Source: Candidatus Pelagibacter sp.
GTDB lineage: Bacteria; Pseudomonadota; Alphaproteobacteria; Pelagibacterales; Pelagibacteraceae
Length of the DNA: 64,000 bases
Reading direction: 5' to 3'
Assembly: GCA_028404615.1 (NCBI GenBank)
Contig: JAOOBT010000002.1
Span: 62,001-126,000, forward strand
Within the stretch, counting starts at the first letter, position 1. Each line of letters begins with the position of its first letter. The notes below the pieces were generated by a model. It worked only from the letters and a program-made list of their open reading frames with translations. It made no database searches and was not told the origin of the DNA. Both the position numbers and the translations under genes were made by a program. Shown here in pieces: positions 1 through 8,573 of the stretch.

Positions 1-1
1 A

Positions 2-511
2 AATAGAAGAAAAATTATAGCCTGGGGTGTAGCTGCTGCTTTTTTATTTAGAATTATTTTTGCTTCAGGAGCAAATTATTTATTTGAATTTGCTTGGATC
101 AAAATTCTTGGAGGAGTTTTACTTTTATGGGTAATTAATAATTTAAGACAAGATTTTTTTGGAAAAAATAAAATCAAAACTCCTCAATTAAAATCTAATG
201 AAACTAAAAGTTTTAGTATGGGGGTTTATCAGGTGCTAATTGCAGATCTTACTTTAAGTTTTGATAACACTATCGCTGTGGTAGCTGCATCGAAAGGTAA
301 TTTTCATTTAATGGTAATAGGATTATTGTTATCAGTATTTTTAATTGCTACTCTTGCGAGTTATTTTGCTGATTACATAAAAAAACATATGTGGCTTGGT
401 TATCTTGGCTTATTTGTAATTTTAATAATTTCAATTCAATTAATAATTGGCGGGCTTGTAAGTTATGAAGTTCTTTCAATAAACGAAAAGTATAAATTTT
501 TATTCTTATAA
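2..511 (+). CDS. TerC/YjbE-family integral membrane protein (5' truncated by window)
   Basis: The reading frame is open from base 2, so the gene begins left of the window; the methionine at 218 is internal. The visible part has several hydrophobic segments and the signature ADLTLSFDNTIAVVAASKG, which matches the repeated acidic motif (DxxxSxDN) of the TerC/YjbE family of putative metal-ion transporters of the inner membrane. Family members carry two such motifs; the second half is what is seen here. The stop codon overlaps the start of the next gene by one base (TAATG), so the two are probably co-transcribed. The transported ion cannot be read from sequence; Mn2+ efflux is known for some relatives. 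Confidence 0.8.
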   Translation, partial: NRRKIIAWGVAAAFLFRIIFASGANYLFEFAWIKILGGVLLLWVINNLRQDFFGKNKIKTPQLKSNETKSFSMGVYQVLIADLTLSFDNTIAVVAASKGNFHLMVIGLLLSVFLIATLASYFADYIKKHMWLGYLGLFVILIISIQLIIGGLVSYEVLSINEKYKFLFL

Positions 512-1473
512 TGTTGGACTTTTGTATTATAGGGTCAGGAATTGCTGGCTCTACAATAGCAAATCTTTTATCTAAAAAATACTCAGTTCATATCTTTGAT
601 AAGGCTAGAGGTCCAGGGGGGAGATCATCAAATAAAAGATTTAAACACAATTTAAGCTTTGATCATGGTGTTCAGTATATATCTCCAAAATCAAAACTTT
701 TTACGAAATACATAAATAAGCTTTATAGAAAAAAAATATTAAAAAATTGGGATAATAATCACTTAGACTTTACATTTGAGAAAAAAAGTTTTTCGTCGAA
801 ATATATAGGTAGAAGAGCTAATAATGATTTAGTTAAATATAATTTAAAAAATATCAAACAGTCATTTGCCTCACCAATTAAAAAAATTAACTTTAAAAAA
901 TATTTTTGGGAAATTACTATGCAAAATAAATCTAAACATCAATTTAAATCGTTAATAATTACTTGCCCTTTTCCTCAATTAAAAAAGTTAGCAAAACAAT
1001 ATTTAGATAAAAAAATATTAAAACTTAAAGTTCAAATGCAACCTAATATTACAGTTATGATAGCTTTTAAAAATCAAAAAAACCTTCCTATTAGTTCAAT
1101 AAAATTTAATGACGATATTTTGGCATGGGCTGCTAATGAAAATAGTAAAAAAAGATTTAAATCAAATATAAATTTATGGACTATTCAGGCTTCGCTTAAT
1201 TGGTCAAAAAAAACTATTAACAAATATAAAACTGATAAATCAATTATGAACCAGCTGATTTCACGCTTTATAAAGTTAACAGGATTTAAAAAAAATAAAA
1301 TGATCTTTAAAAAAATTCATGGTTGGAAATATTCATATAATTATGAAAAAACACCTTACCTTAGTATTTGGGATAAAAAAATTAATTTAGGTGTTTGTGG
1401 AGATTGGTTTAATGGACCAAAAGTTGAAAATGCATGGTTAAGCGCCAACGATCTTGCTAGAAAAATAAAATAA
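511..1473 (+). CDS. FAD-dependent oxidoreductase (renalase/amine-oxidase-like)
   Basis: A 320-residue protein with an N-terminal FAD-binding Rossmann motif (IIGSGIAGSTIA, residues about 6-17), an acidic residue at the end of the second strand (HIFDKARGPGGRSS) and the FDHGVQYI segment typical of the renalase-like/NAD(P)-binding FAD oxidoreductases found in many proteobacteria. The C-terminal VCGDWFNGPKVENAWLSA is the usual second flavin-contact region (GDW..G..VE.A). It starts one base inside the stop of the TerC gene and ends convergent with the PrpD-family gene, with no gap. The substrate is unknown; the bacterial proteins of this type are usually only annotated as NAD(P)/FAD-dependent oxidoreductase. 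Confidence 0.8.
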   Translation: MLDFCIIGSGIAGSTIANLLSKKYSVHIFDKARGPGGRSSNKRFKHNLSFDHGVQYISPKSKLFTKYINKLYRKKILKNWDNNHLDFTFEKKSFSSKYIGRRANNDLVKYNLKNIKQSFASPIKKINFKKYFWEITMQNKSKHQFKSLIITCPFPQLKKLAKQYLDKKILKLKVQMQPNITVMIAFKNQKNLPISSIKFNDDILAWAANENSKKRFKSNINLWTIQASLNWSKKTINKYKTDKSIMNQLISRFIKLTGFKKNKMIFKKIHGWKYSYNYEKTPYLSIWDKKINLGVCGDWFNGPKVENAWLSANDLARKIK

Positions 1474-2979
1474 TTAGAAAATACCTTTACTGCTTTTACA
1501 TTTGTCTTTTATTGAACTTTTTACCTCTACGTTTAAACCCACTAAATCTTTAGCTTTTAATTTAGGAAGATTTTGCACAAATTTTAAAAATCGATCTGAC
1601 TCTTTTTTAGAGATGATTCCATCAGTTAAAGTTTTAAATTTATTAATATACTCTTTTCGTGTGAAAGGTCTTTTGCCTGCTGGATGAGCGTCAGCAACAT
1701 TTATTTCCTCTGAAATTGTAGAGCCGTCTTTCATTGTAATTATTACTTTTCCACCAAAACACTTATTTTCAGGATTAGGATCGTGGTATTTTTCTGTCCA
1801 TCTTGCGTCTTCTCTTGTTGAAATTTTTTGCCAAAGTTCAACTGTGCTTTTTCTTTGCGCCCTTTGTGGAGTATAGGATTTTACATGATGCCATACTCCA
1901 TCTTCAAGGGCTACTGCAAAAATATACATTATGGAATGATCTAAAGTTTCCCTACTTGCTTTTGGATCCATTTTTTGAGGATCGTTTGCTCCAGTACCGA
2001 TCACGTAGTGAGTATGATGGCTTGTTTCAATTACAATATTATCGATGTCACTAATACTAGAAATCTTTTTATGTAAGCTTCTCGCTAGATCAATTAAAGC
2101 TTGAGATTGGTATTCTGCTGAATGCTCTTTAGTATAAGTTTCTAGAATTGCTCTTTTAGGCTCATTAATATCTGGTAATGGGACTACATATTCTTTATCT
2201 GGTCCTGACAAAACATAGGCAATAACACTATCTTCTCCCTCGTAAATCGGTGATGGTGCACCCTCACCTCTCATACATCTATCTACTGCCTCTACTGCAA
2301 GCTTACCGGCATGAGCTGGTGCAAATGCTTTCCAGCTAGAGATTTCTCCTTTTCTAGATTGTCTTGTTGAAACAGTAACATGTAATGCTTGCTGGACAGA
2401 TTGATAAATCAGATTAGCTTTTAAATTTAATAAACTTCCTAAACCAGCTGCTACACTAGGACCTAAGTGAGCTATATGATCAATTTTATGTTCATGTAAG
2501 CAAATACCTTTTACTAAATTTACTTGCACTTCGTAACCTGTGAGTATTCCTTTAATTAAATCTTTACCATTGCAACCTTTTTGTTGTGCTACTGCTAGTA
2601 TGGCAGGAATATTGTCACCTGGGTGACTATAATCTGCTGCTAAAAAAGTATCATGATAATCTAATTCCCTTACAGCAGTTCCGTTAGCCCATGCAGCCCA
2701 TTCACAATCCACTTTAATTTTTGGATTTAAACCAAAGACAGTTGCTCCTGATTTTCTAAAGTGAGCTAAAGCCATTGCTCTCGCTGAAACAACAGGTGCT
2801 CTATTAAACGAAGCGATAGCAACTGATGCATTATCAATTATTCTATTAATAACCATATCAATTGCACGTTTATCTATTTTTGCTTTATCTGATGCTATCT
2901 CTGCTATTTTCCAGGCTAATTGATCTTCTTTTTTTAGATTTGATTTCGATGGATGAACTTTTACTCTTATATTTCTCAT
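1474..2979 (-). CDS. prpD: MmgE/PrpD-family protein, probable 2-methylcitrate dehydratase
   Basis: A 501-residue MmgE/PrpD-fold protein. Family landmarks seen are [38 protein letters not shown] (here split into its recognisable parts: [12 protein letters not shown] and [14 protein letters not shown]), a central [15 protein letters not shown] segment and a C-terminal [13 protein letters not shown] motif. PrpD dehydrates 2-methylcitrate to 2-methyl-cis-aconitate in the propionate-degrading methylcitrate cycle. Its ATG follows the acnA stop codon directly, and AcnA-type enzymes can hydrate the product to 2-methylisocitrate, so the pair makes biochemical sense. No prpB or prpC is in the window, so another dehydratase role, such as in citrate metabolism, remains possible. 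Confidence 0.82.
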   Translation of the reverse strand: MRNIRVKVHPSKSNLKKEDQLAWKIAEIASDKAKIDKRAIDMVINRIIDNASVAIASFNRAPVVSARAMALAHFRKSGATVFGLNPKIKVDCEWAAWANGTAVRELDYHDTFLAADYSHPGDNIPAILAVAQQKGCNGKDLIKGILTGYEVQVNLVKGICLHEHKIDHIAHLGPSVAAGLGSLLNLKANLIYQSVQQALHVTVSTRQSRKGEISSWKAFAPAHAGKLAVEAVDRCMRGEGAPSPIYEGEDSVIAYVLSGPDKEYVVPLPDINEPKRAILETYTKEHSAEYQSQALIDLARSLHKKISSISDIDNIVIETSHHTHYVIGTGANDPQKMDPKASRETLDHSIMYIFAVALEDGVWHHVKSYTPQRAQRKSTVELWQKISTREDARWTEKYHDPNPENKCFGGKVIITMKDGSTISEEINVADAHPAGKRPFTRKEYINKFKTLTDGIISKKESDRFLKFVQNLPKLKAKDLVGLNVEVKSSIKDKCKSSKGIF

Positions 2980-5655
2980 TTAATTGGCAAGCATGTTTCT
3001 TAAAACATACTGCAAAATTCCTCCATTTTTATAGTACTCAACTTCATTAGCGGTATCAATTCTACAAAGCATTTGAATTTTTTTACTAGTTCCGTCTTGA
3101 TATTTAATCTCACAAGTTATCTCTTGTCTTGGCTTTACGCCTTTATCAATATTAATAACTGAAACTAATTCTGCACCAGTGATATTTAGTTTCTTTCGAT
3201 CAAAACCTTCTTTGAATTGAAGAGGTAAAACACCCATTCCTATTAAATTCGATCTATGAATTCTCTCAAAACTCTCTGCTAAAACAGCTTTAATTCCTAA
3301 AAGTTTAGTTCCTTTTGCTGCCCAATCTCTAGATGAACCTGTTCCGTATTCTTTACCGGCAATTACAACTAAATCATTGTTTCTTTTTTTGTATTTCATT
3401 GCAGCTTCGTAAACGCTCATTACTTTTCCATCCGGCTGTAACGTTGTAAATCCACCTTCAGTGCCGGGAGCCATTTCATTTCTAATTTTTATATTTCCAA
3501 ATGTTCCTCTCATCATTACTTCATGATTTCCCCTTCTTGCACCGTATGAATTAAAATCTTTTTGTTGTATTTGGTGCTTCATAAAATAATCACCTGTTGG
3601 ACTTTCTTTTTTAATACTTCCTGCTGGTGAAATATGATCTGTTGTTACTGAGTCAGCTAATAATAAAAGAATCCTAGCATCATTAATTGGCTTAAATCCT
3701 TCTGGTTTATCAGGTAAATCATCAAAGAATGGTGGTCTTTTTACGTATGTAGAATTTGCTTCCCAATTATAAATATCACTATCTGTTGTGTTAATAGCTT
3801 GCCATTCTTTAGGTCCTTCTGAAACATTTGAATATCTTTGCTTAAACATATCTGCATTTAAAGAGCTTAACATTAAATCTTCAATCTCTTTATTAGTCGG
3901 CCAAATATCTTTTAAGAAAACATCTTTACCATCTTTATCTTTTCCAAGTGCAGACTTATACATATCAAAATTCATGTTACCTGCTAAAGCATAAGCAACA
4001 ACAAGCGGAGGTGAGGCTAAGTAATTAGCTTTTACATCTGGATTAATTCTTCCTTCAAAGTTTCTATTTCCAGATAAAACTGAAACGGCGTAGAGATCAT
4101 TTTTATTAATAGCATCTGATATATTTTGATTTAAAGGTCCGGAGTTACCAATACAAGTAGTGCAGCCATAGCCTACTAAATTAAAACCAAGTTCATCTAG
4201 ATATTTATTTAAACCTGCTTTTTCTAAATAATCAGTAACAACTTGCGAACCAGGAGCTAAAGAGGTTTTTACCCATGGTTTAACTTTTAGTCCTATTTCA
4301 TGAGCTTTCTTCGCTAAAAGACCTGCGCCAATCATTACACTTGGGTTAGAGGTATTTGTACAAGATGTTATTGCTGCAATTACTATATCGCCATCTTTAA
4401 CATTAAAGTCAGCACCTTCAACTTTAGCTTCGATAACCTTATCTCTTTTTGTATTTTCTTTATAAACTTTTGCAAAAGCAGTTGAAGCCTCGGTTAGTAA
4501 AACTTTATCCTGTGGTCTTTTAGGTCCAGAAATGCTTGTCACAACACTACTAACATCTAATGAAAGAGTATCAGTAAACACAACATCATTGCTTGCCCAA
4601 AGTCCTTGTTCTTTTGAATATTTCTCGACTAAAGCTATTGTTTTTTGATCTCTACCAGATAATTTTAAATATTTGAGAGTTTCATCATCAACTGGGAAGA
4701 AACCACATGTAGCTCCATATTCAGGAGCCATGTTTGCAATAGTTGCCCTATCAGCTAAAGTTAAATTTTTTAAACCTTCACCATAAAATTCTACAAATTT
4801 TCCGACCACACCTTTTTTTCTTAGCATTTCAACAATGACTAAAACTAGGTCTGTTGCGGTTGTTCCTTCTTTTAATTTTCCTTTAAGTTCAACACCAACG
4901 ACTTCTGGAATTAACATTGAAATAGGCTGACCTAACATTGCAGCTTCTGCTTCTATTCCACCAACACCCCAGCCTAAAACTGATAAACCATTCACCATTG
5001 TTGTATGACTATCGGTTCCAACCAATGTATCTGGATAAGCATATAAATCACTTCCACTTTTTGATGACCAAACAACTTTTGATAAATATTCTAAATTCAC
5101 TTGGTGACAAATTCCTGTTCCAGGAGGTACAACTCTAAAATTATCAAATGCTTTTTGTCCCCACTTTAAAAAAGAATATCTTTCACCGTTTCTTGAAAAT
5201 TCTCTTTCAACATTTTGATTAAATGATTTTCCTGAAGCATATTCATCGACCATAACTGAATGATCTATAACCAAATCTACAGTAGATAATGGATTAATTT
5301 TATCTGGATTTTTATTTTTATCTTTTACAGCATCTCTCATTGCTGCAAGGTCTGCAATTGCAGGAATTCCTGTATAATCCTGTAATAAAGTACGAGCAGG
5401 TCTGTAAGCTATTTCTGTATTTGATTTTTTGTTTTTTAACCAATCTTTAATTGCCAAGATCTGCTTCTTGTCTACGGTTAAATTATCCTCATATCTTAGT
5501 AAATTTTCCAATAAAACTTTCAGGGATTTTGGTAGTTTTGAAATTCCTTCTAATCCATTCTTTTCAGCTTTTTTTAAATTGAAAATTTTATACTCTTCTC
5601 CAGATGATGAAATATTATCTAGTGATTTAAAGGAATTTTTACTATTAAATTTCAT
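2980..5655 (-). CDS. acnA: Aconitate hydratase A
   Basis: An 891-residue, full-length aconitase of the AcnA/IRP type that interconverts citrate and isocitrate in the TCA cycle. The three [4Fe-4S] cysteines are present: ITSCTNTSNPS near residue 430 and GYGCTTCIGNSG near residue 498. DSHTTMVNGLSVLGWGVGG near residue 218 and the swivel-domain motif EYGTGSSRDWAAKG are also intact. It lies three bases after the LysE-family gene and abuts prpD with no spacer, so it is embedded in a minus-strand run of five genes. In a streamlined genome it is probably the main aconitase, and it may also serve the methylcitrate branch. Confidence 0.97.
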   Translation of the reverse strand: MKFNSKNSFKSLDNISSSGEEYKIFNLKKAEKNGLEGISKLPKSLKVLLENLLRYEDNLTVDKKQILAIKDWLKNKKSNTEIAYRPARTLLQDYTGIPAIADLAAMRDAVKDKNKNPDKINPLSTVDLVIDHSVMVDEYASGKSFNQNVEREFSRNGERYSFLKWGQKAFDNFRVVPPGTGICHQVNLEYLSKVVWSSKSGSDLYAYPDTLVGTDSHTTMVNGLSVLGWGVGGIEAEAAMLGQPISMLIPEVVGVELKGKLKEGTTATDLVLVIVEMLRKKGVVGKFVEFYGEGLKNLTLADRATIANMAPEYGATCGFFPVDDETLKYLKLSGRDQKTIALVEKYSKEQGLWASNDVVFTDTLSLDVSSVVTSISGPKRPQDKVLLTEASTAFAKVYKENTKRDKVIEAKVEGADFNVKDGDIVIAAITSCTNTSNPSVMIGAGLLAKKAHEIGLKVKPWVKTSLAPGSQVVTDYLEKAGLNKYLDELGFNLVGYGCTTCIGNSGPLNQNISDAINKNDLYAVSVLSGNRNFEGRINPDVKANYLASPPLVVAYALAGNMNFDMYKSALGKDKDGKDVFLKDIWPTNKEIEDLMLSSLNADMFKQRYSNVSEGPKEWQAINTTDSDIYNWEANSTYVKRPPFFDDLPDKPEGFKPINDARILLLLADSVTTDHISPAGSIKKESPTGDYFMKHQIQQKDFNSYGARRGNHEVMMRGTFGNIKIRNEMAPGTEGGFTTLQPDGKVMSVYEAAMKYKKRNNDLVVIAGKEYGTGSSRDWAAKGTKLLGIKAVLAESFERIHRSNLIGMGVLPLQFKEGFDRKKLNITGAELVSVINIDKGVKPRQEITCEIKYQDGTSKKIQMLCRIDTANEVEYYKNGGILQYVLRNMLAN

Positions 5656-5658
5656 GCG

Positions 5659-6246
5659 CTATACATAGAACAAAATTACGCAAACGATAAGTAAAAAAGA
5701 CATTGTATAATTAAAATTCTTTATAAATTTATCACTTGTGGCGAATTTTCTCATGTATTTTCCCATTAAACACCAAGCTGTTTGGCTTCCAACAGCCATT
5801 AAAAACCAAACTAATGTTAAAATTATAGAGTCTCTTAAATAATTGTTTTGCGTATCAATAAATAATGAAATTGAAGTTAAACCAACGATAATGCTTTTAG
5901 GATTAACGAATTGAAACCAAAAAGTATTTAAAAAAGTTACTGGTTTTGGATCAATCTTTTTATCTTTTGTTTGTCCTGCGAAAGATAGTTTATACGCCAT
6001 ATATAATAAGTAAATTGATCCTAATAATTTAATTGTAGTTTGAATAAATGCATACTTTTGAAAAATGGCTGCAGATGTTAGTTGCAAAAGTATGATTAAT
6101 AGTGTCCATCCGATAATTACTCCAAGCATTGTAGGAACAGCTTTTCTAAAGCCAAAATTAAAAGCTGTATAAGATGTCATAATGTTATTTGGGCCAGGAG
6201 AAAACGCGGTCGCAATACCAAATAATATTAATGGAAAAAGTTGCAT
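5659..6246 (-). CDS. LysE/RhtB-family amino-acid exporter
   Basis: A 195-residue inner-membrane protein with about six hydrophobic segments and the N-terminal family signature ATAFSPGPNNIMT (residues about 12-24; the GPN motif is typical of LysE/RhtB translocators). These proteins export amino acids or derivatives with the proton gradient. FNFGFRKAVPTMLGVIIGW is the next conserved block. It sits seven bases after the cytochrome c' gene and three bases before acnA, so it is likely co-transcribed. Substrate not predictable. A second, unrelated-context LysE paralogue is present near 26.5-27.1 kb. Confidence 0.85.
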   Translation of the reverse strand: MQLFPLILFGIATAFSPGPNNIMTSYTAFNFGFRKAVPTMLGVIIGWTLLIILLQLTSAAIFQKYAFIQTTIKLLGSIYLLYMAYKLSFAGQTKDKKIDPKPVTFLNTFWFQFVNPKSIIVGLTSISLFIDTQNNYLRDSIILTLVWFLMAVGSQTAWCLMGKYMRKFATSDKFIKNFNYTMSFLLIVCVILFYV

Positions 6247-6252
6247 TTTAAC

Positions 6253-6702
6253 TTAATGAGGCGCTCTAAATCTACTATGACAGGCTGTGCAGTTACTCCA
6301 CATCAGTTCTTTTTGCACCGCTCTTAGGTCTTCTGCAGTTTCAATTGCTTTAGCAAGTTTAATCATATCATCTGATGCTTTTTTCATTAAAGCATTGAAT
6401 TCATCTTTATTTTCCCAAATGCTCGGTAGTGCTCCTGTTTTAAACCCCTCTTTTGCATTTTCAGGAAAATAATCTAATAATTTTATATAATTATCTGAAA
6501 TTTTTTTCATTAAAGGTTTAGCCTCTTCAATTCTTTTAGATTTCAGTAATATAGATATTTTTTTTGCGTTTTGATAGTTTTCGCTAAACATAGCTTTTCT
6601 GCCTTTTATGATTTCTTCTACAGTCATAGCATTAGCAGAAAAAGAAAAGCTTATGGAAAAAATAAAAATAAGTGTTTTTATTATTTTTATTTTTTGGATC
6701 AT
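6253..6702 (-). CDS. Cytochrome c'-like (class II) periplasmic cytochrome
   Basis: A 149-residue protein with an N-terminal signal peptide (hydrophobic TLIFIFSISFSFSANA, cleavage expected after ANA near residue 25), an all-helical body and one haem-binding CTACH site very close to the C terminus (SNCTACHSRFR). A single C-terminal CxxCH in a four-helix-bundle-sized protein is the hallmark of cytochrome c'. These proteins bind NO or CO or act as small electron carriers. Upstream lies the DUF411 gene (5-bp gap) and, divergently, a cytochrome b561, a natural membrane partner. Confidence 0.82.
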   Translation of the reverse strand: MIQKIKIIKTLIFIFSISFSFSANAMTVEEIIKGRKAMFSENYQNAKKISILLKSKRIEEAKPLMKKISDNYIKLLDYFPENAKEGFKTGALPSIWENKDEFNALMKKASDDMIKLAKAIETAEDLRAVQKELMWSNCTACHSRFRAPH

Positions 6703-6707
6703 AAACT

Positions 6708-7190
6708 TTATATTGTCATGAATACTGAAGATTTCCCATCTTTAAGTTGATAAATAACATATGGTTCGTCTTTATCACCCGGCATTCCTGGTGTGCCAAT
6801 CGGCATTCCGGGCAAAGCTATACCATCAATATCGGGTTGCTCTTTTAATAATTTTTCAACCGCTTCAAAAGGGACATGTCCCTCAATAAAGTATTTACCC
6901 ATAATAGTAGTATGGCAAGATTGCATTTCGACTGGAATATTATATTTTTGTTTTATTGTATGAAGACTTCTCATATCTGTTTGTTTAACTTTAAATTTTT
7001 CTTCTTCTAAAAATAACACATAACCATAACAACATCCGCACGAAGGAGTTTTGAAAACTTCGACAACTTGTTTGGTGTTAATATTAGCAAGAGCATCTTT
7101 TTTATCTGTGACAAAATTAAAGATATAAAAAACAGAGAATAATAATACTGTAAAAAAAGTTAGTTTGAATATTTTTCTTTTATACGACAT
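6708..7190 (-). CDS. DUF411 metal-binding protein, membrane-anchored or secreted
   Basis: A 160-residue protein with an N-terminal hydrophobic segment (residues about 8-27) and then a DUF411 domain: VEVFKTPSCGCCYGYVLFLE with a CGCC cluster, MQSCHTTIMGKYFIEGHVP and PGMPIGTPGMPG. DUF411 proteins are periplasmic, often linked to copper handling; the CxCC and SCHT residues could bind copper. It is the first gene of the minus-strand run leading through cytochrome c' to acnA and starts 18 bp from the divergent cytochrome b561 gene, so both promoters must lie within the short gap or inside the coding regions. Copper function is inferred from the family, not shown here. Confidence 0.85.
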   Translation of the reverse strand: MSYKRKIFKLTFFTVLLFSVFYIFNFVTDKKDALANINTKQVVEVFKTPSCGCCYGYVLFLEEEKFKVKQTDMRSLHTIKQKYNIPVEMQSCHTTIMGKYFIEGHVPFEAVEKLLKEQPDIDGIALPGMPIGTPGMPGDKDEPYVIYQLKDGKSSVFMTI

Positions 7191-7208
7191 ATTTAATTAT
7201 AATTTAAT

Positions 7209-7739
7209 ATGAAGATTTTTAACAGCAAAAGTGAGTACGGCCTATTGGCCAAATTGTTCCACTGGGTAACATTTATTGTTTTAATAGCTCAGGTTCCTTT
7301 TGGATTTTATTTAGTGGGGCTTGAATTTTCTGATGAAAGAATTGAACTTGAAAATATACATATCCTGATAGGAATAACCGTTTTCTATCTTACATTGTTT
7401 AGGTTAATTTGGAAATTTTTTAACCCAAGTCCATCTGAAACTAGAAGTTTTTTTAAAGGCCAAGTCTTCATTGGAAAGGCTAATCATTTTTTACTTTATT
7501 TAAGTATTTTTACTATAACTATCTCTGGAATTCTTAAGAAACTTTATATGGGAGAAACACTTAGTTTTATATTTTTTAAATATGGATTTGAGAAAGATAA
7601 TTTTGTTTTAGCTGATGCTTATTACCAAGTTCACATTTACGCTAATTACTTATTATTAGCACTTGTAAGTCTGCATATACTTGCAGTAATTATTCATCAT
7701 TTTGTTTTTAAGGATAAAATCTTAAAAAAGATTACTTAA
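7209..7739 (+). CDS. Cytochrome b561-family protein
   Basis: A 176-residue membrane protein with four hydrophobic helices and histidines placed as in the bacterial di-haem b561 (YodB/CybB) family: AKLFHWVTFIVLIAQVPFGFY at the N terminus, NIHILIGITVFYLTLFRLIW in helix 2, and HIYANYLLLALVSLHILAVIIHHFVFKD at the C terminus. Such proteins pass electrons between quinol and periplasmic acceptors. It is divergent from the DUF411/cytochrome c' genes and probably works with the cytochrome c'. Its TAA stop overlaps the stop of the DUF4396 gene on the other strand by four bases (TTAA). Confidence 0.85.
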   Translation: MKIFNSKSEYGLLAKLFHWVTFIVLIAQVPFGFYLVGLEFSDERIELENIHILIGITVFYLTLFRLIWKFFNPSPSETRSFFKGQVFIGKANHFLLYLSIFTITISGILKKLYMGETLSFIFFKYGFEKDNFVLADAYYQVHIYANYLLLALVSLHILAVIIHHFVFKDKILKKIT

Positions 7740-8173
7740 TGGCAAGCTTCGTTGAATTTTTTTAGTCTCCAATAATTATATGGCCAAGGCGTAACAAATC
7801 CAACAACTAACATTATCGGCACAACCCACCAAGTTAAAATAGCTCCTCCTGTAAGAAAATAATCAGTAGCATTCATAGCAATTTCCATGCTTACCATTGA
7901 GATTAAGCTCATTCCAACAGCTGTTTTAAAGGCTAATTTTAAAGAAAAATTTTGTCTTAATAAGATAATTGTTTCTAAAATTATACTAGTAATAATTCCG
8001 TTGATTATCGCTAGAACCATTATTGCTAAAACAGGAAAGGGAATTTTAGTTAATTGAAAAAATAAAATAGTTCCAAAATCACCAATAGAACATCCAAGTA
8101 AACACCAAAATGTATTTTTGGCACTTCTTGACCATGTATGTCTACAACTCCAATTAAATGTTTCAGAACTCAT
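7736..8173 (-). CDS. DUF4396 membrane protein
   Basis: A 145-residue protein with four hydrophobic segments after a short polar N terminus (NWSCRHTWSRSAKNTFWCLLGCSIGDFGTI). This W..A..HT..CL.G...GD pattern and the C-terminal VTPWPYNYWRLKKF correspond to the DUF4396 family of small membrane proteins with no settled function, sometimes found near copper or haem genes. It starts directly after the csaA stop codon, so both are probably one transcript. Its stop overlaps the stop of the convergent cytochrome b561 gene. Confidence 0.7.
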   Translation of the reverse strand: MSSETFNWSCRHTWSRSAKNTFWCLLGCSIGDFGTILFFQLTKIPFPVLAIMVLAIINGIITSIILETIILLRQNFSLKLAFKTAVGMSLISMVSMEIAMNATDYFLTGGAILTWWVVPIMLVVGFVTPWPYNYWRLKKFNEACH

Positions 8174-8509
8174 TTAAGCAATATCTAAACCATTATCAGT
8201 TTTCTGAGACGGGTGCACTAGGACAACTTTTCCGTCTTTTTCTATAGCTCCAAGCACTAATACTTCTGATACAACACCAGCTATATTCTTTGTCGGAAAA
8301 TTACAAACTCCAATAACTTGTTTGCCAACTAAATTTTCTGGGGTGTAATAGTGAGTAATCTGAGCTGAGGATTGCTTAATACCTATTTCTTTTCCAAAAT
8401 CTACCTTAACTATTAATGAAGGTTTTCTTGCTTTTTCATTCACTTTTACTTCTAAGACAGTACCAACTTTAATCTGCACTTTTTTAAAATCATCATAAGT
8501 TATTTCCAT
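8174..8509 (-). CDS. csaA: CsaA-type tRNA-binding/chaperone-like protein
   Basis: A 111-residue protein that is a single OB-fold tRNA-binding domain: FKKVQIKVGTVLEVKVNEKARKPSLIVKVDFG, then IKQSSAQIT and VIGVCNFPTKNIAGVVSEVLVLGA. Length and motifs match bacterial CsaA, a dimeric relative of the MetRS C-terminal domain that binds tRNA and has been proposed to have secretion-chaperone activity. It lies downstream of livK, separated by a strong hairpin at 8530-8553, and is followed without a gap by the DUF4396 gene. It may be expressed by read-through past the hairpin or from its own promoter in the short gap. Confidence 0.88.
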   Translation of the reverse strand: MEITYDDFKKVQIKVGTVLEVKVNEKARKPSLIVKVDFGKEIGIKQSSAQITHYYTPENLVGKQVIGVCNFPTKNIAGVVSEVLVLGAIEKDGKVVLVHPSQKTDNGLDIA

Positions 8510-8529
8510 AAATTCCTTTCTATAAATAA

Positions 8530-8553
8530 AAAAGGGGGCCTAAGCCCCCTTTT
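8530..8553 (-). terminator. Hairpin terminator/attenuator after livK
   Basis: A perfect 10-bp stem, AAAAGGGGGC at 8530-8539 and GCCCCCTTTT at 8544-8553, with a CTAA loop. Being A-rich on one side and T-rich on the other it can work on either strand. It follows the livK stop by 20 bases on the minus strand, so it likely ends or attenuates the liv transcript before csaA and protects the livK 3' end. Confidence 0.85.
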
Positions 8554-8573
8554 AAATTAGTTAAGCAATTGAA

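Noticed and set aside
1502..2054. Plus-strand ORFs of 61 and 83 codons opposite prpD
   Set aside because: Shadows of the well-supported PrpD-family gene; no motifs and no ribosome sites.
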